A program made the translations under genes and the position numbers. 64,000 nt of DNA, from NCBI GenBank assembly GCA_026413945.1, contig JAOAJX010000001.1:1-64000 (forward strand). Reading direction: 5' to 3'. The notes under the pieces were generated by a model. That model worked only from the letters and a program-made list of their open reading frames with translations, was not told the origin of the DNA and did no database searches. This document shows positions 48,060 to 57,607 of this stretch, in pieces (the stretch's first letter is position 1; each line of letters opens with the position of its first letter). This stretch comes from Candidatus Iainarchaeum sp. (GTDB lineage Archaea; Iainarchaeota; Iainarchaeia; Iainarchaeales; DTGL01).

Positions 48060-49088
48060 ATGAGGATATTAAAGATTGATGAGAAGCATGGTATAATTTC
48101 AGTAATTCCCGAAAATGAGGATGATCTTTGGCATCTAAGCAAAGTGATTGAGCCGGGAGACAGGGTTATTGGGTTAACATCTAGGAAAGAGAAGGGAAAA
48201 GAAGGCACTTCTGCTATTAGAAGGGTTTTTCAAGCAGAAATTGAATCAGTTGACGTTTCTTTTGACAGCTTTTCCAAAGCACTTCGCATAAATGGAAAGA
48301 TTTGTGGTGGAAACCTTGATGTTTTGCCACTTGGCTCAATGCAAGTAATAGAAATTACTCCAAACGAAAAATACAAAATAATAAAAAAAGCAATTAGAAA
48401 GCATCACAGAGAGAGGATTGAAAGGGCTGCTAAAAGTCATAGGGAAGAAATAACAATTATAGTAATGGACGATGAAGATGCGACAATCTCATCTTTTAAG
48501 GATTTCAAATGTGATATAAAAGCAGAAATTCATTCTAACAAAGCTGGTAAGCGCTACACATCCGTGGATAGTATGAAAGAATATTTTGGAAATATATTGA
48601 AGAAAGTAACAGACATGGGAGCTAAGATAATAGTAATAGCTGGGCCGAGCTTTGTTAAGGACGATTTTGCCTCATTTCTACATGAGAGGGGTTTTTCTAA
48701 TAAAGTATATATTCAGGGCACGAGCACTACCGGCATAACAGGCACAAATGAGGTAATAAAAAGCAAGGCATTTGAAAATATAGCAAGAGACTCCCAGCTT
48801 GCTGAAGAAGCACGACTTATAGAGAAGCTGCTTGAGGAAGTCGCTAAGGGTAAGCTTGCTACTTATGGCTTTGAGCAAGTGAAGAGAGCATTAGAGCACG
48901 GGGCAGCGGAAAGAGTTTTTGTTCTAGATAAGCTTCTTGAAGAAAGGAAGAATGAAATATATGAGATGATGGAATTGGCTGAAAAAATAGGTGCAAGATT
49001 GCATATTTTTAACTCAGAATACGAGCCTGGAAAAAAGCTTGAGGGCTTGGGTGGCTTGGCAGCAATATTAAGATACTCAATTTCTTAA
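48060..49088 (+). CDS. pelA: Pelota (aPelota) mRNA surveillance protein
   Basis: MRILKIDEKHGIISVIPENEDDLWHLSKVIEPGDRVIG; eRF1-like domains 2 and 3. Confidence 0.95.
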   Translation: MRILKIDEKHGIISVIPENEDDLWHLSKVIEPGDRVIGLTSRKEKGKEGTSAIRRVFQAEIESVDVSFDSFSKALRINGKICGGNLDVLPLGSMQVIEITPNEKYKIIKKAIRKHHRERIERAAKSHREEITIIVMDDEDATISSFKDFKCDIKAEIHSNKAGKRYTSVDSMKEYFGNILKKVTDMGAKIIVIAGPSFVKDDFASFLHERGFSNKVYIQGTSTTGITGTNEVIKSKAFENIARDSQLAEEARLIEKLLEEVAKGKLATYGFEQVKRALEHGAAERVFVLDKLLEERKNEIYEMMELAEKIGARLHIFNSEYEPGKKLEGLGGLAAILRYSIS

Positions 49089-49095
49089 ATCTATT

Positions 49096-49455
49096 TTACT
49101 TTGCATTGACTTCGCACCACTCAATTTTTTTATCTTGAACGAGCTTTTTTATTTTTCTTTCTTTATCGCTAAGTTTTGAGTCTGCAAACTTAAACTCGCA
49201 AAAGTATATACGATCTTCGCAGAAGGCAATACCATCGATGGGGGACCCTAAAAACCTAAAGTTTGCTGGATCAAAAGGGAATTCCTTACTAAATGGTAGC
49301 CATTGCTCTGCTATTAAGCCATAACGTACACTCTGTGACCTTTTGTCATAGCTTAATTCTGCTAACTTTTCTTCCAGTTGCTCATTACGTATGTAGAGAA
49401 TGATTGCAATTAAAGAAACCAAAATTAGAAGAAAAATTATAATAAATTCAATCAT
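49096..49455 (-). CDS. Membrane-anchored Holliday-junction-resolvase-related (PD-(D/E)XK-like) protein
   Basis: N-terminal TM, coiled linker, EQWLPFSKEFPFDPANFRFLGSPIDGIAFCEDRIYFCEFKFADSKLSDKERKIKKLV (D...ExK). Confidence 0.8.
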   Translation of the reverse strand: MIEFIIIFLLILVSLIAIILYIRNEQLEEKLAELSYDKRSQSVRYGLIAEQWLPFSKEFPFDPANFRFLGSPIDGIAFCEDRIYFCEFKFADSKLSDKERKIKKLVQDKKIEWCEVNAK

Positions 49456-49489
49456 AAATTAATTATTGCTGTTATTCTTAAAAAAATAA

Positions 49490-49837
49490 TCAGTATTCCT
49501 TAAGCCCATCTCTAGTTAGTACTACTATCTTAAAACTTTTACCTGCTTCCTTAATGGCTGAGAGAAGTGCAGAATGCTCTCTTCCAGTTCCAGAGATAAG
49601 GGATATGCAAAGCTCATCTTCCGGTAATCTGTCCTTTATTTGCTCTTTCAGTGACTCAAATCCGCTTCTCGGGTTTATGAGTATCCAATCGCATTGCTTT
49701 TGTGGTTTAAAATTTTCCTTTGCGAAATCGGTACCTATTAGAACAATTTTGTCCCAATCGCTCTCTTGTATTATGCGTCCGACATGACCCCAAGTACCTT
49801 TTCCCATACCAAGGGTTGCAACAAAAACTTTACCCAT
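49490..49837 (-). CDS. CARF-like Rossmann-fold protein
   Basis: VFVATLGMGKGTWGHVGRII..DKIVLIGTDFAKENF ... LISGTGREHSALLSAIKEAGKSFKIVVL. Confidence 0.55.
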   Translation of the reverse strand: MGKVFVATLGMGKGTWGHVGRIIQESDWDKIVLIGTDFAKENFKPQKQCDWILINPRSGFESLKEQIKDRLPEDELCISLISGTGREHSALLSAIKEAGKSFKIVVLTRDGLKEY

Positions 49838-49880
49838 AGTAAAAGGTTCGCATGCAAATTCTTTAAAAGGGTTGTGATGG

Positions 49881-50261
49881 CTAAACCTTTAGCTCTTTAA
49901 GGCCTCCACGAAGTATTGCTAACCTAGTTTTATCATAGAGTTCAATGAATCTTTTGCCGAGATCTGTAAGATAATAAAAATCCTTATTTGTTGCCTTAAA
50001 CCTGCTTACAAGCCCTATTTTCTCAAGAAGTGCCAAAATTTCGAGTAGATCTTCCCTTTCAATGTAGGGAAAAACAGAGCCAAGCATTATTAGGTCTTTT
50101 GCATTCTTTAAGTATCGCAGTATTTGTATGAAAAGAGTGGAATGCAATATTGGAAACAAAACAGGATATTTCTCAATAAAATGCATTAGCTCTCTATATG
50201 AGTTCTCAACCGAATCACTTTGAACACTGCTGGAATTAGCTTCATTTTGCATAAATAGCAA
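49881..50261 (-). CDS. Winged-HTH protein
   Basis: DLLEILALLEKIGLVSRFKATNKDFYYLTDLGKRFIELY. Confidence 0.65.
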   Translation of the reverse strand: MLFMQNEANSSSVQSDSVENSYRELMHFIEKYPVLFPILHSTLFIQILRYLKNAKDLIMLGSVFPYIEREDLLEILALLEKIGLVSRFKATNKDFYYLTDLGKRFIELYDKTRLAILRGGLKELKV

Positions 50262-50273
50262 TACATACTTGAA

Positions 50274-51863
50274 CTATAAAAGTCTTTTGTAAAGGTATGG
50301 GCCATTGTTTTTATAGCCGAATTTTTTTCGGTAGTACTCTTTAACTCCCAAGCCGGAAATAACAAAAATATTTTTTCTTTCAAAATCCTCTTTAGTTATA
50401 CGCTCTGCTTCCATCACTAGTTTTGTGCCAAGGCCTTGGTGCTGTATTTCGCCGCTTATTTTTTCACCCAAGAGCAGTGGCTCACCAAGTACGCGGAGTT
50501 CCCTTATTATCGATGCTTTATCGGCTATCTCACGCCTATAGGACCTTTCAGGAATTCTAAGGCGACAATATGCATAAAGCATTTCTCTTTTTTTATCTTC
50601 AAAAGAGAGAAAAATTTCATTGCCGTTGCTTGCATAATATTCATCCCTGAAAAGTTTGGTGGCCTCTAGCGAAAGCTCTTTTCCTTGAGAAAGTTGTTTT
50701 AACTTTGCCTCTCTGCATCGTATGCATCTGCAATATAATCCTTTTTTTGCCATTTCAGCTTGTACTATCTGCCTAAGATTGCTCTTCTTTACGCCAGCCT
50801 CTATTATTTGTGCCGGTATGTCACGCTGTACTCGCATTATCCTCACCCAGTATGGCACATATCTTTTCATCTTCACTATAAGCTTTGTAGCTTTTTCAGT
50901 GTCGAGAGGAAGGTATTCACCTTTTGCATACATTTTGCTGAGCTCAGTGCCTTTTATTACAAGGCATGGATAAAGTTTGATGTTGTCAGGCATGAATTCT
51001 TCACATGAAAAAAGCCTTTTGAAATTATAAAGATCGATTTTTGGCGTTGTATATGGCAGACCTGGCATAATGTGGTAGCACACTTTTAGTCCGGCGTCTT
51101 TGAGGATGTGAGTTGCGTTAGTTACATCTTTGACTGTGTGTCCCCTTTTTATTTTGGAATATATTTCATCATCAACAATCTGTACACCGAGTTCACATCT
51201 CGTTCCGCCAAAATTAAGCATCCTATTTACATGAACTTTTTTGCAATAATCTGGCCTCGTCTCAAAGGTTATTCCAATTATTCTGCGACTTGATTTCTCA
51301 GCCATTTTTTTTGCGTCTTCCAAGGATTTTGATTTTTTACCTATTACACCATCTATTGCACCCTTTACAAAAAGTTTCTGGTATTCTATGGGTGTAGAAA
51401 GAAAAGTACCGCCCATTATTATTAGCTCAATCTTTGACGCATTATGGCCAGTCTCTACAAGTTGCTTTATCCGATCTTCAACTTGTTTTTTTGGATCAAA
51501 TTTTGCCTGCAGCGCACGCATAGTTGCTGGCTCTCTCCCTGTATAGCTTTTTGGGGTTTCTTCAAAGATTTGGCTGCTAGGGCAATATATGCAATTACCT
51601 GGGCACTTATGTGGTCTTGCCATTATTGCTATCACATTTATTCCTGATGATGATCTGATTGGTTTTTTCGTAAGAATTGATGCAATTTTTTCGCTTTTAT
51701 TAGATTTATAACGCATTATTGTTGGATTTGTAGGTATTCTATCAAGACAGTATTTTTTCGCAAGTTCGATCTTTGCTTTATTAAGCTGTGCCTTGCTCTT
51801 CAAAGAGCCCTTCTCAATGAGCTCAATTATTTCTTTGCAATATTTCTCTTCGCTTTTGTTCAT
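50274..51863 (-). CDS. elp3: Elp3 tRNA uridine-34 modification enzyme (radical SAM + GNAT)
   Basis: RPHKCPGNCIYCPS, YTGREPATMRALQAKFDPKKQVEDRIKQL, C-terminal GNAT (GEIQHQGLGTKLVMEAERI). Confidence 0.96.
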   Translation of the reverse strand: MNKSEEKYCKEIIELIEKGSLKSKAQLNKAKIELAKKYCLDRIPTNPTIMRYKSNKSEKIASILTKKPIRSSSGINVIAIMARPHKCPGNCIYCPSSQIFEETPKSYTGREPATMRALQAKFDPKKQVEDRIKQLVETGHNASKIELIIMGGTFLSTPIEYQKLFVKGAIDGVIGKKSKSLEDAKKMAEKSSRRIIGITFETRPDYCKKVHVNRMLNFGGTRCELGVQIVDDEIYSKIKRGHTVKDVTNATHILKDAGLKVCYHIMPGLPYTTPKIDLYNFKRLFSCEEFMPDNIKLYPCLVIKGTELSKMYAKGEYLPLDTEKATKLIVKMKRYVPYWVRIMRVQRDIPAQIIEAGVKKSNLRQIVQAEMAKKGLYCRCIRCREAKLKQLSQGKELSLEATKLFRDEYYASNGNEIFLSFEDKKREMLYAYCRLRIPERSYRREIADKASIIRELRVLGEPLLLGEKISGEIQHQGLGTKLVMEAERITKEDFERKNIFVISGLGVKEYYRKKFGYKNNGPYLYKRLL

Positions 51864-52642
51864 TAAGATCGTATTAAAAAGGAGCCCAAAAGGGAATTTA
51901 AAAGATACCCTGGAAGCAAAGAAATCGAAAAGAAAGGCATTGAGTATATGGCAGTTGTATATTTTGCACCCAATGCAGGGGCTACTTTCATTGTTGCCTC
52001 TGCTTGGGAAAAAATGGTTCCTGATAAGGCTGATTTCGTTGTAAAGGTAAACCTTTTGTAGCCTGGGGTAAAAGCATTTACTTTAAGTGTGATTGTCTTG
52101 GAGCTTTTAGGTGCTAAAGAAATCCTTTGTGTTGAAAACCATGTCTCTGGCAAAGAGCTTGTTATCTCAACAGTATGCTCAGCTAAGCTCTCATTGGTAA
52201 TTACCAGCTCAAATTCAGGCCCACTATTTACATTGCAATCTATGTGCGAAACATTCAAACCAGCTTTAATTAGGTCATTGCGGACATAGACTGCAAGATT
52301 AAATGATTCTTCAACACCTGTTTGCCCATCTTTCAAGGTTATTTCAGTATTATTTACCGTTGGTATTTTTTCATGAAGAGGGACTGTTAGAACCAATCTT
52401 ATTGTCTTATCTATAACTTGTGCATTATTGGGCCAAGCGCTTTTTACTGTTATGTAATCCCAATGCGAATTTGGGCTTTTCCTGTCGAATATAAAAACAA
52501 CGTTTTCGCCTGGCTGTGCATATTTTGCCTCATAGAGACCATTTTTTTCTAACACTGCTTCGTATGGGCTATTCACTATTACACTTGCGGCCACATCAAG
52601 GCACAAGAATAGCAAAAATGCAAAAATAACCTTTTTTAACAT
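51863..52642 (-). CDS. Secreted/membrane-anchored beta-rich protein
   Basis: Signal peptide, beta-sandwich-like body (SLAPKSSKTITLKVNAFTPGYKRFTF), hydrophobic C-terminus. Confidence 0.6.
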   Translation of the reverse strand: MLKKVIFAFLLFLCLDVAASVIVNSPYEAVLEKNGLYEAKYAQPGENVVFIFDRKSPNSHWDYITVKSAWPNNAQVIDKTIRLVLTVPLHEKIPTVNNTEITLKDGQTGVEESFNLAVYVRNDLIKAGLNVSHIDCNVNSGPEFELVITNESLAEHTVEITSSLPETWFSTQRISLAPKSSKTITLKVNAFTPGYKRFTFTTKSALSGTIFSQAEATMKVAPALGAKYTTAIYSMPFFSISLLPGYLLNSLLGSFLIRS

Positions 52643-52696
52643 TTAAACCACATAAGATTATAGGACGCAAAGAAAAAAATACTTAATGGTGATCTC

Positions 52697-53332
52697 TTGA
52701 GAATACTTGCGCTGAGTGATATACATCAGAGAGAAGAAAACCTGCTCTCCATTCTCAATGAAGTTCAAAAAATTAAATTAGACTTGGCAGTCATAGCTGG
52801 GGATTTGACAAATTATGGCAACGGCACTGATTCAGCCAAAATCATTGAAGCCATAAAAACGCCAAAAATATTTGCTGTTCCTGGAAACCTTGATGGAAAA
52901 GCAGTATTGGACTATCTTGAGGAAAGAAACATGTCACTGCACAATAGAAAAGCCCATTATAATGGCTTTGAATTCTGTGGGTTTGGAGGCGGCCTTTTAG
53001 GCAAAACCGGTGAATTGCTTTCATCAGAGCTTGAAATAGAAGAATGCTTGGGAAAAATAGTAACTAAGGGCAGCATACTTGTGACGCACCTGCCACCAAA
53101 AGATACGCCTCTGGATTTTACAGAGGATGAACACATAGGCAGCTCAGCAATCAAAAAAGTAATTTTAGAGAATAAGCCTTTCATGCATATATGCGGCCAC
53201 GCACATAATGCACACGGCAGAATCAAATTAGGAGAAACCATATGCATAAATGTTGCCTCGGTAAAGGATGGCTTCGCGAGCGTCATTGAAATAATGGGAA
53301 GAACAGTGCGCATCAAGAGGATATCAGTATGA
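52697..53332 (+). CDS. Calcineurin-like metallophosphoesterase
   Basis: LALSDIHQREENL, VIAGDLTNYGNG, VPGNLDGK, HICGHAHNAHG. Confidence 0.92.
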   Translation: MRILALSDIHQREENLLSILNEVQKIKLDLAVIAGDLTNYGNGTDSAKIIEAIKTPKIFAVPGNLDGKAVLDYLEERNMSLHNRKAHYNGFEFCGFGGGLLGKTGELLSSELEIEECLGKIVTKGSILVTHLPPKDTPLDFTEDEHIGSSAIKKVILENKPFMHICGHAHNAHGRIKLGETICINVASVKDGFASVIEIMGRTVRIKRISV

Positions 53333-53919
53333 GCGAAAAAACCACAAGGTTTGATATGGTGAAGGCGCGGCATAAAAGACGATTAGATGATGCAATAAAA
53401 AATGGTGAGGCTGATGAGCTTATATGTGGCCTTTGCAAATTAATCAACAGCAAAAAAAATTTTTTTACATCCTCAAGTTGTAGTGGTAGAATAATCCTTC
53501 TTGGAATCAAAGGCACTGGTAAAAAAAACGCTTATTTTCATAGGAAGTGGCACTCAAAAGTGAATTTTGCTGAGGTTTGGAGTGCTTTGAGCGAAAAAAC
53601 AAAGGGCACGATTTGGTTCAAAATGGAGTCATTCATAATTCATATTGGCGCATTAAATAAAAATGACGCATTGAAGGTGCTTGAAATAAAGAACAAGGCC
53701 GGTATAAAGAGAGGTGGCATAATATCAATGAAACCCGGCAAAATAATTGTGGAACTAATAGGGACAGAGGATATAGCAATACCTGTAAAAGTTGGCAGTA
53801 AGATCATTGTTAGTGAGAGCTTTATGCACGAAGCAGTAAACCAAGCTAACAAAAAAATGGAAGAGAACTTAAAGCGCCTCAAAGTTTTTGAAAGCGCTGT
53901 TAAAGGTGGGCTTAAATAG
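53329..53919 (+). CDS. taw3: tRNA(Phe) wybutosine-synthesis methyltransferase Taw3
   Basis: FFTSSSCSGRIILL, WFKMESFIIHIGA. Confidence 0.88.
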   Translation: MSEKTTRFDMVKARHKRRLDDAIKNGEADELICGLCKLINSKKNFFTSSSCSGRIILLGIKGTGKKNAYFHRKWHSKVNFAEVWSALSEKTKGTIWFKMESFIIHIGALNKNDALKVLEIKNKAGIKRGGIISMKPGKIIVELIGTEDIAIPVKVGSKIIVSESFMHEAVNQANKKMEENLKRLKVFESAVKGGLK

Positions 53920-53927
53920 GTTTTGGT

Positions 53928-54455
53928 ATGAGGGTTTTCATTGCAGTAAACATACCTGAGAATGTGAAAGAAGAGCTTTGGCAGAAATTCTCCGGAAAAC
54001 TTAGAAGAAAAGGAATTAAAGTTGTGGAGAGAGAAAACCTGCATATAACTTTGCTTTTTTTGGGAGAAGTACCAGAGAATTATGGAGAAATGATAAAAGC
54101 TAAACTTATGCCGTTGAGAGAGTTTGGAAAGTTTGAGTTATCATTTGGTGAGATCGGCTACTTTGAGCCAAGAGTGCTTTGGATTGGTTTTTCCTGTGGC
54201 GAAGAGAAGCTAAAGGCCTTACATAAAGAGATTTGCTATCTTTTAGGGCTTGTTGAAGAGCGCTTTTCAGCCCATCTTACAATTGCTAGAAATAAAAATC
54301 TAAATGCAAGAGATTTTTGGAACTTGGTTGAGGAGTGTAGAAAAGAAAGGATATGTGCCTCTTTTGTTGTTTCCAGCATAGATATTATGAAATCTACTTT
54401 AACAAAAGCAGGGCCGATTTATGAGAAGATAGGTGAAGTCAGGTTTAATGCTTGA
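53928..54455 (+). CDS. thpR: RNA 2',3'-cyclic phosphodiesterase
   Basis: MRVFIAVNIPENVKEELW, ENLHITLLFLGEV and SAHLTIARNK (two HxTx motifs). Confidence 0.93.
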   Translation: MRVFIAVNIPENVKEELWQKFSGKLRRKGIKVVERENLHITLLFLGEVPENYGEMIKAKLMPLREFGKFELSFGEIGYFEPRVLWIGFSCGEEKLKALHKEICYLLGLVEERFSAHLTIARNKNLNARDFWNLVEECRKERICASFVVSSIDIMKSTLTKAGPIYEKIGEVRFNA

Positions 54456-56010
54456 ATACTTTATCAAGTACTCCCTTTGGGTCTGTGTAGTATTGGTTTA
54501 TTATATCTTGAACTTCAGCCCATTTATTTATCTTATTTGCTAGCATCCATTCAAGAACATGTTGCCGTATTTCAACCTCTTGCATTATTTCGCTTTTAGT
54601 AAGACCAGTCGCTTCAGCAAACTTATCGAGCAATCTTGAAGGCACATCTGTTTTGTCAATAGTATCTTTGCGTTTATTCCATTCATATACATTGCTTAGT
54701 AATATTTTTTCTTCCATGTGCTCTATTTCCGCAACCTCACGAACACGCCTTATCAAACCATGTTGCTTTGTATAAACTTTAAACATAATAACGCTAATAT
54801 CAAGTAGAGGTATCATATTTAGTGGAACGTTCATTGGAGCTGACTTGAGTCGCAAAATCATTTCTCTTGCTGTATTAGAGTGCAGCGTGCCCAAAAGCCC
54901 TTTGTGACCAGTGTCCATAGCAACAAACATTGTTTGGGCTTCTTCGCCACGAACTTCACCAACAATTAGCCTATCTGGCCTCATACGAAGAGCATTTTTA
55001 AGCAAATCATCCATTGAGACTTCACCAAGGTTCATTATTTTGGGCCTTGATTCAAGTTGTATTATGTTCTCTCTCTCCCCAAGATCTAACTCAAGTGTGT
55101 CCTCTATGCATATTATGCGCTCCTCAGGTCTTATGAACGAACAAAGGGCATTAAGCAGTGTTGTTTTACCTGACCCTGCTCCACCACTTATTATCATATT
55201 TGCTGGGCTTAAGCGTATTCCCTCAACTGCTAACCATAAGAAAGCTGCAACTTCTGGACTAAGCGTTCTTTTTTCTATAAGCTCTATTATCGATATTGGA
55301 TTTTTATTGAATTTTCTTATTGTGAGTGTATAACCAAAAGGTGTGACACTTTTAAAAGTAGCATTCACTCTGGAGCCGCCTGGAAGTCGTGCATCCAAAA
55401 GCGGGTGCTCCTCATCGAAGGCCTTGCCAATTGTTCCAGCTATTCTGCTTATCAGCCTATACAAAGTTTGCTCTGTTTCAATTATAACATTTGTTTTGCA
55501 AGTGCCATACTTTTTATGGAATACAAAAACCGGCTTTCCTTTACCATTGATCATTATTTCCTCAAGGTTTTCATCTTCCATAAAAGGCTCGAGGAAACTG
55601 TAGCCAACGGAATCACCCAAAATTCTTGAGATTATTTCTTCTTTCTTTTCGATATCGGGAAAAAATTCGTTGAAGAGTTTTAACATTGCTTTTTGCAGCT
55701 CTTTATAAGTTTCATCAGAAGGCAGCTTGGTAAGCAGTTGGTTAACTTCTATTGTTTGCACAATTTCCCTGTTAAAGCGCTCTGCAAAATCTTCTGCGCT
55801 TTCTATTGGCATAACTGCACTTAGTTCCTCGATTGAATATGAGCGCTTGACTGCGCTGGACAAAAAATCGATAAAGCGTTGTTGCTCATTCGTGAACATA
55901 TTTGTCTTAACGGAATATAATTTGTAAGGAAACCCGTTGTAAATGGTCACCTGGCCGTATGACTCAATGAGTTCATCTTTGCTTGTAGAGGCCTTTTTTT
56001 CTTGCATCAC
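54445..56010 (-). CDS. Second GspE/VirB11-like ATPase, orphan
   Basis: SGGAGSGKTTLLNALCSF, IICIEDTLEL, LRMRPDRLIVGEVRGEEAQTMFVAMDTGHKGLLGTLHSN. Confidence 0.94.
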   Translation of the reverse strand: MMQEKKASTSKDELIESYGQVTIYNGFPYKLYSVKTNMFTNEQQRFIDFLSSAVKRSYSIEELSAVMPIESAEDFAERFNREIVQTIEVNQLLTKLPSDETYKELQKAMLKLFNEFFPDIEKKEEIISRILGDSVGYSFLEPFMEDENLEEIMINGKGKPVFVFHKKYGTCKTNVIIETEQTLYRLISRIAGTIGKAFDEEHPLLDARLPGGSRVNATFKSVTPFGYTLTIRKFNKNPISIIELIEKRTLSPEVAAFLWLAVEGIRLSPANMIISGGAGSGKTTLLNALCSFIRPEERIICIEDTLELDLGERENIIQLESRPKIMNLGEVSMDDLLKNALRMRPDRLIVGEVRGEEAQTMFVAMDTGHKGLLGTLHSNTAREMILRLKSAPMNVPLNMIPLLDISVIMFKVYTKQHGLIRRVREVAEIEHMEEKILLSNVYEWNKRKDTIDKTDVPSRLLDKFAEATGLTKSEIMQEVEIRQHVLEWMLANKINKWAEVQDIINQYYTDPKGVLDKVFKH

Positions 56011-56072
56011 ATCACTTTAAATTTCCAAATATAATTAAAAGGTTTTCAATATTAAAAGGTTACTGTGGTTGT

Positions 56073-57437
56073 ATGGACGGAAAAATAGAAAAGATAATCG
56101 AGAGAGTTTCAAGTAAAATCACTCCAAATGAAGAGGAAAAGAATAAAGAGCTTGAAGTAGTTAGAAAGATGATAAAAAGAATTTCTGGCCTTAGAGAAGA
56201 TGTAAAGGCTTTACTTTGCGGTTCTTTAGCGAGAGATACACACTTAAAAGGAGAGAGAGACCTTGACATATTTGTGCTTTTCAATAAACATATGCCAAAA
56301 GAAGAGTTTGAAAAAGAGGGTATAAAAATTGGGCTCGAAGCTCTTGCTGGTTACGAGCATTGGTTAGAATATAGTGAACATCCCTATGTCAAAGGCATAG
56401 TTGATGGTTATGAAGTTGAGATTGTTCCTTGTTATAAGGTAGATGCTGCATGTGAGCTTAAGAGTTCTGTGGATAGATCACCTTTTCATGCAAAGTTCTT
56501 GAAGAGAAAGTTAAAGCCTGAACAAAAAAAAGAAGCACGTCTCTTGAAAGCTTTTATGAAAGGAGTTGGCTGTTATGGCGCAGACATATCTACAGAGGGC
56601 TTTTCAGGATATCTTACAGAGCTATTAATATTAAAGTACGGAGATTTTATAAGCTGTGTAAAAGCAGCATCTAATTGGAGGCCTGGCATAAAAGTGGCAC
56701 TAGAAGAAAGGCATTCGCGGAAGTGTAAAGCGATTGGCAATCTTGTCTTTCCAGATCCGACAGATCCGAAAAGGAACGTTGCCTCAGCTGTGAGTTTAGA
56801 GCAATTTGCAAGGTTTGTTGCTGCAAGCAAATCATTTCTTAAAAAACCTTCAGAAAAATTCTTTTTTGGTCAGAAAAAGCAAAAAGTAAGCAAAGCTGAT
56901 GCCTTAAGAAAACTAAAGAAGCATAACTTGGTAGTTGTTAAAATATGCCTCAAATCACTTGAAGGACATGACACGATACTTGGGCAAATGAAAAGGTTCA
57001 AAAACCTGGTGTCTGGCTGGCTAAAAAGAAATGGTTTTATGGTATTGAATGAAGAGATAATCAACTTAGAAAATACAGTATACTGTGCAATTGAAGTTGA
57101 AGAAAAAAAGCTGGGCAAATTCAAGAAGATTGTGGGGCCACCAGTGTTTGATGAAAAAAATGTAGCAGCCTTCCTCAAAAAGCACAAAAAAATTGTTTCT
57201 GGTCCAAGGATAGAGAATGATCGCGTGGTTATTGTTGAGGAAGCCAAGGGAAGAATAGATTACCTCGTAGCAAAAGAGGTTGTTGATTTTCTTTCAAAAA
57301 GAGGCAAAGAACCGCTAAAATCGCTCTTGAAAAGCGCAAAAGTGCTTGAGGGAAAAACACTTATCAGGGAGTTGGAAAAAAGCAACTTCAGGGAAGCGCT
57401 ACTTGAGTTTGTCATTGGCAAAGAGGTTTTCTTTTAG
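56073..57437 (+). CDS. cca: CCA-adding tRNA nucleotidyltransferase (class I)
   Basis: LLCGSLARDTHLKGERDLDIFVLF (GSxxR, DxD), archaeal CCA domain organisation. Confidence 0.94.
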   Translation: MDGKIEKIIERVSSKITPNEEEKNKELEVVRKMIKRISGLREDVKALLCGSLARDTHLKGERDLDIFVLFNKHMPKEEFEKEGIKIGLEALAGYEHWLEYSEHPYVKGIVDGYEVEIVPCYKVDAACELKSSVDRSPFHAKFLKRKLKPEQKKEARLLKAFMKGVGCYGADISTEGFSGYLTELLILKYGDFISCVKAASNWRPGIKVALEERHSRKCKAIGNLVFPDPTDPKRNVASAVSLEQFARFVAASKSFLKKPSEKFFFGQKKQKVSKADALRKLKKHNLVVVKICLKSLEGHDTILGQMKRFKNLVSGWLKRNGFMVLNEEIINLENTVYCAIEVEEKKLGKFKKIVGPPVFDEKNVAAFLKKHKKIVSGPRIENDRVVIVEEAKGRIDYLVAKEVVDFLSKRGKEPLKSLLKSAKVLEGKTLIRELEKSNFREALLEFVIGKEVFF

Positions 57438-57450
57438 TTTTATTTTTTAT

Positions 57451-57544
57451 GGCCCCGGGGGGGTTCGAACCCTCAACCTGCCGGTATCTTCAAATTAAAG
57501 GAGCTTCCGAAGCCGGCTGCTCTATCCTATTGAGCTACGGGGCC
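57451..57544 (-). tRNA. tRNA-Arg(TCG) with ~21-nt intron
   Basis: Acceptor GGCCCCG/CGGGGCC, D arm GCTCAATAGGATAGAGC, anticodon stem GCCGG/CCGGC interrupted after CTTCGG. Confidence 0.9.
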
Positions 57545-57607
57545 TGTCGAACTATTTAAAAATATAGTGTTAAAAGAATTAATAATTACTGCTACTTAGG
57601 TGAAAAT

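Noticed and set aside
52697-53332. Metallophosphoesterase considered as the missing Mre11
   Set aside because: Only 211 aa and lacks the Mre11 capping domain; resembles YfcE-type phosphodiesterases.
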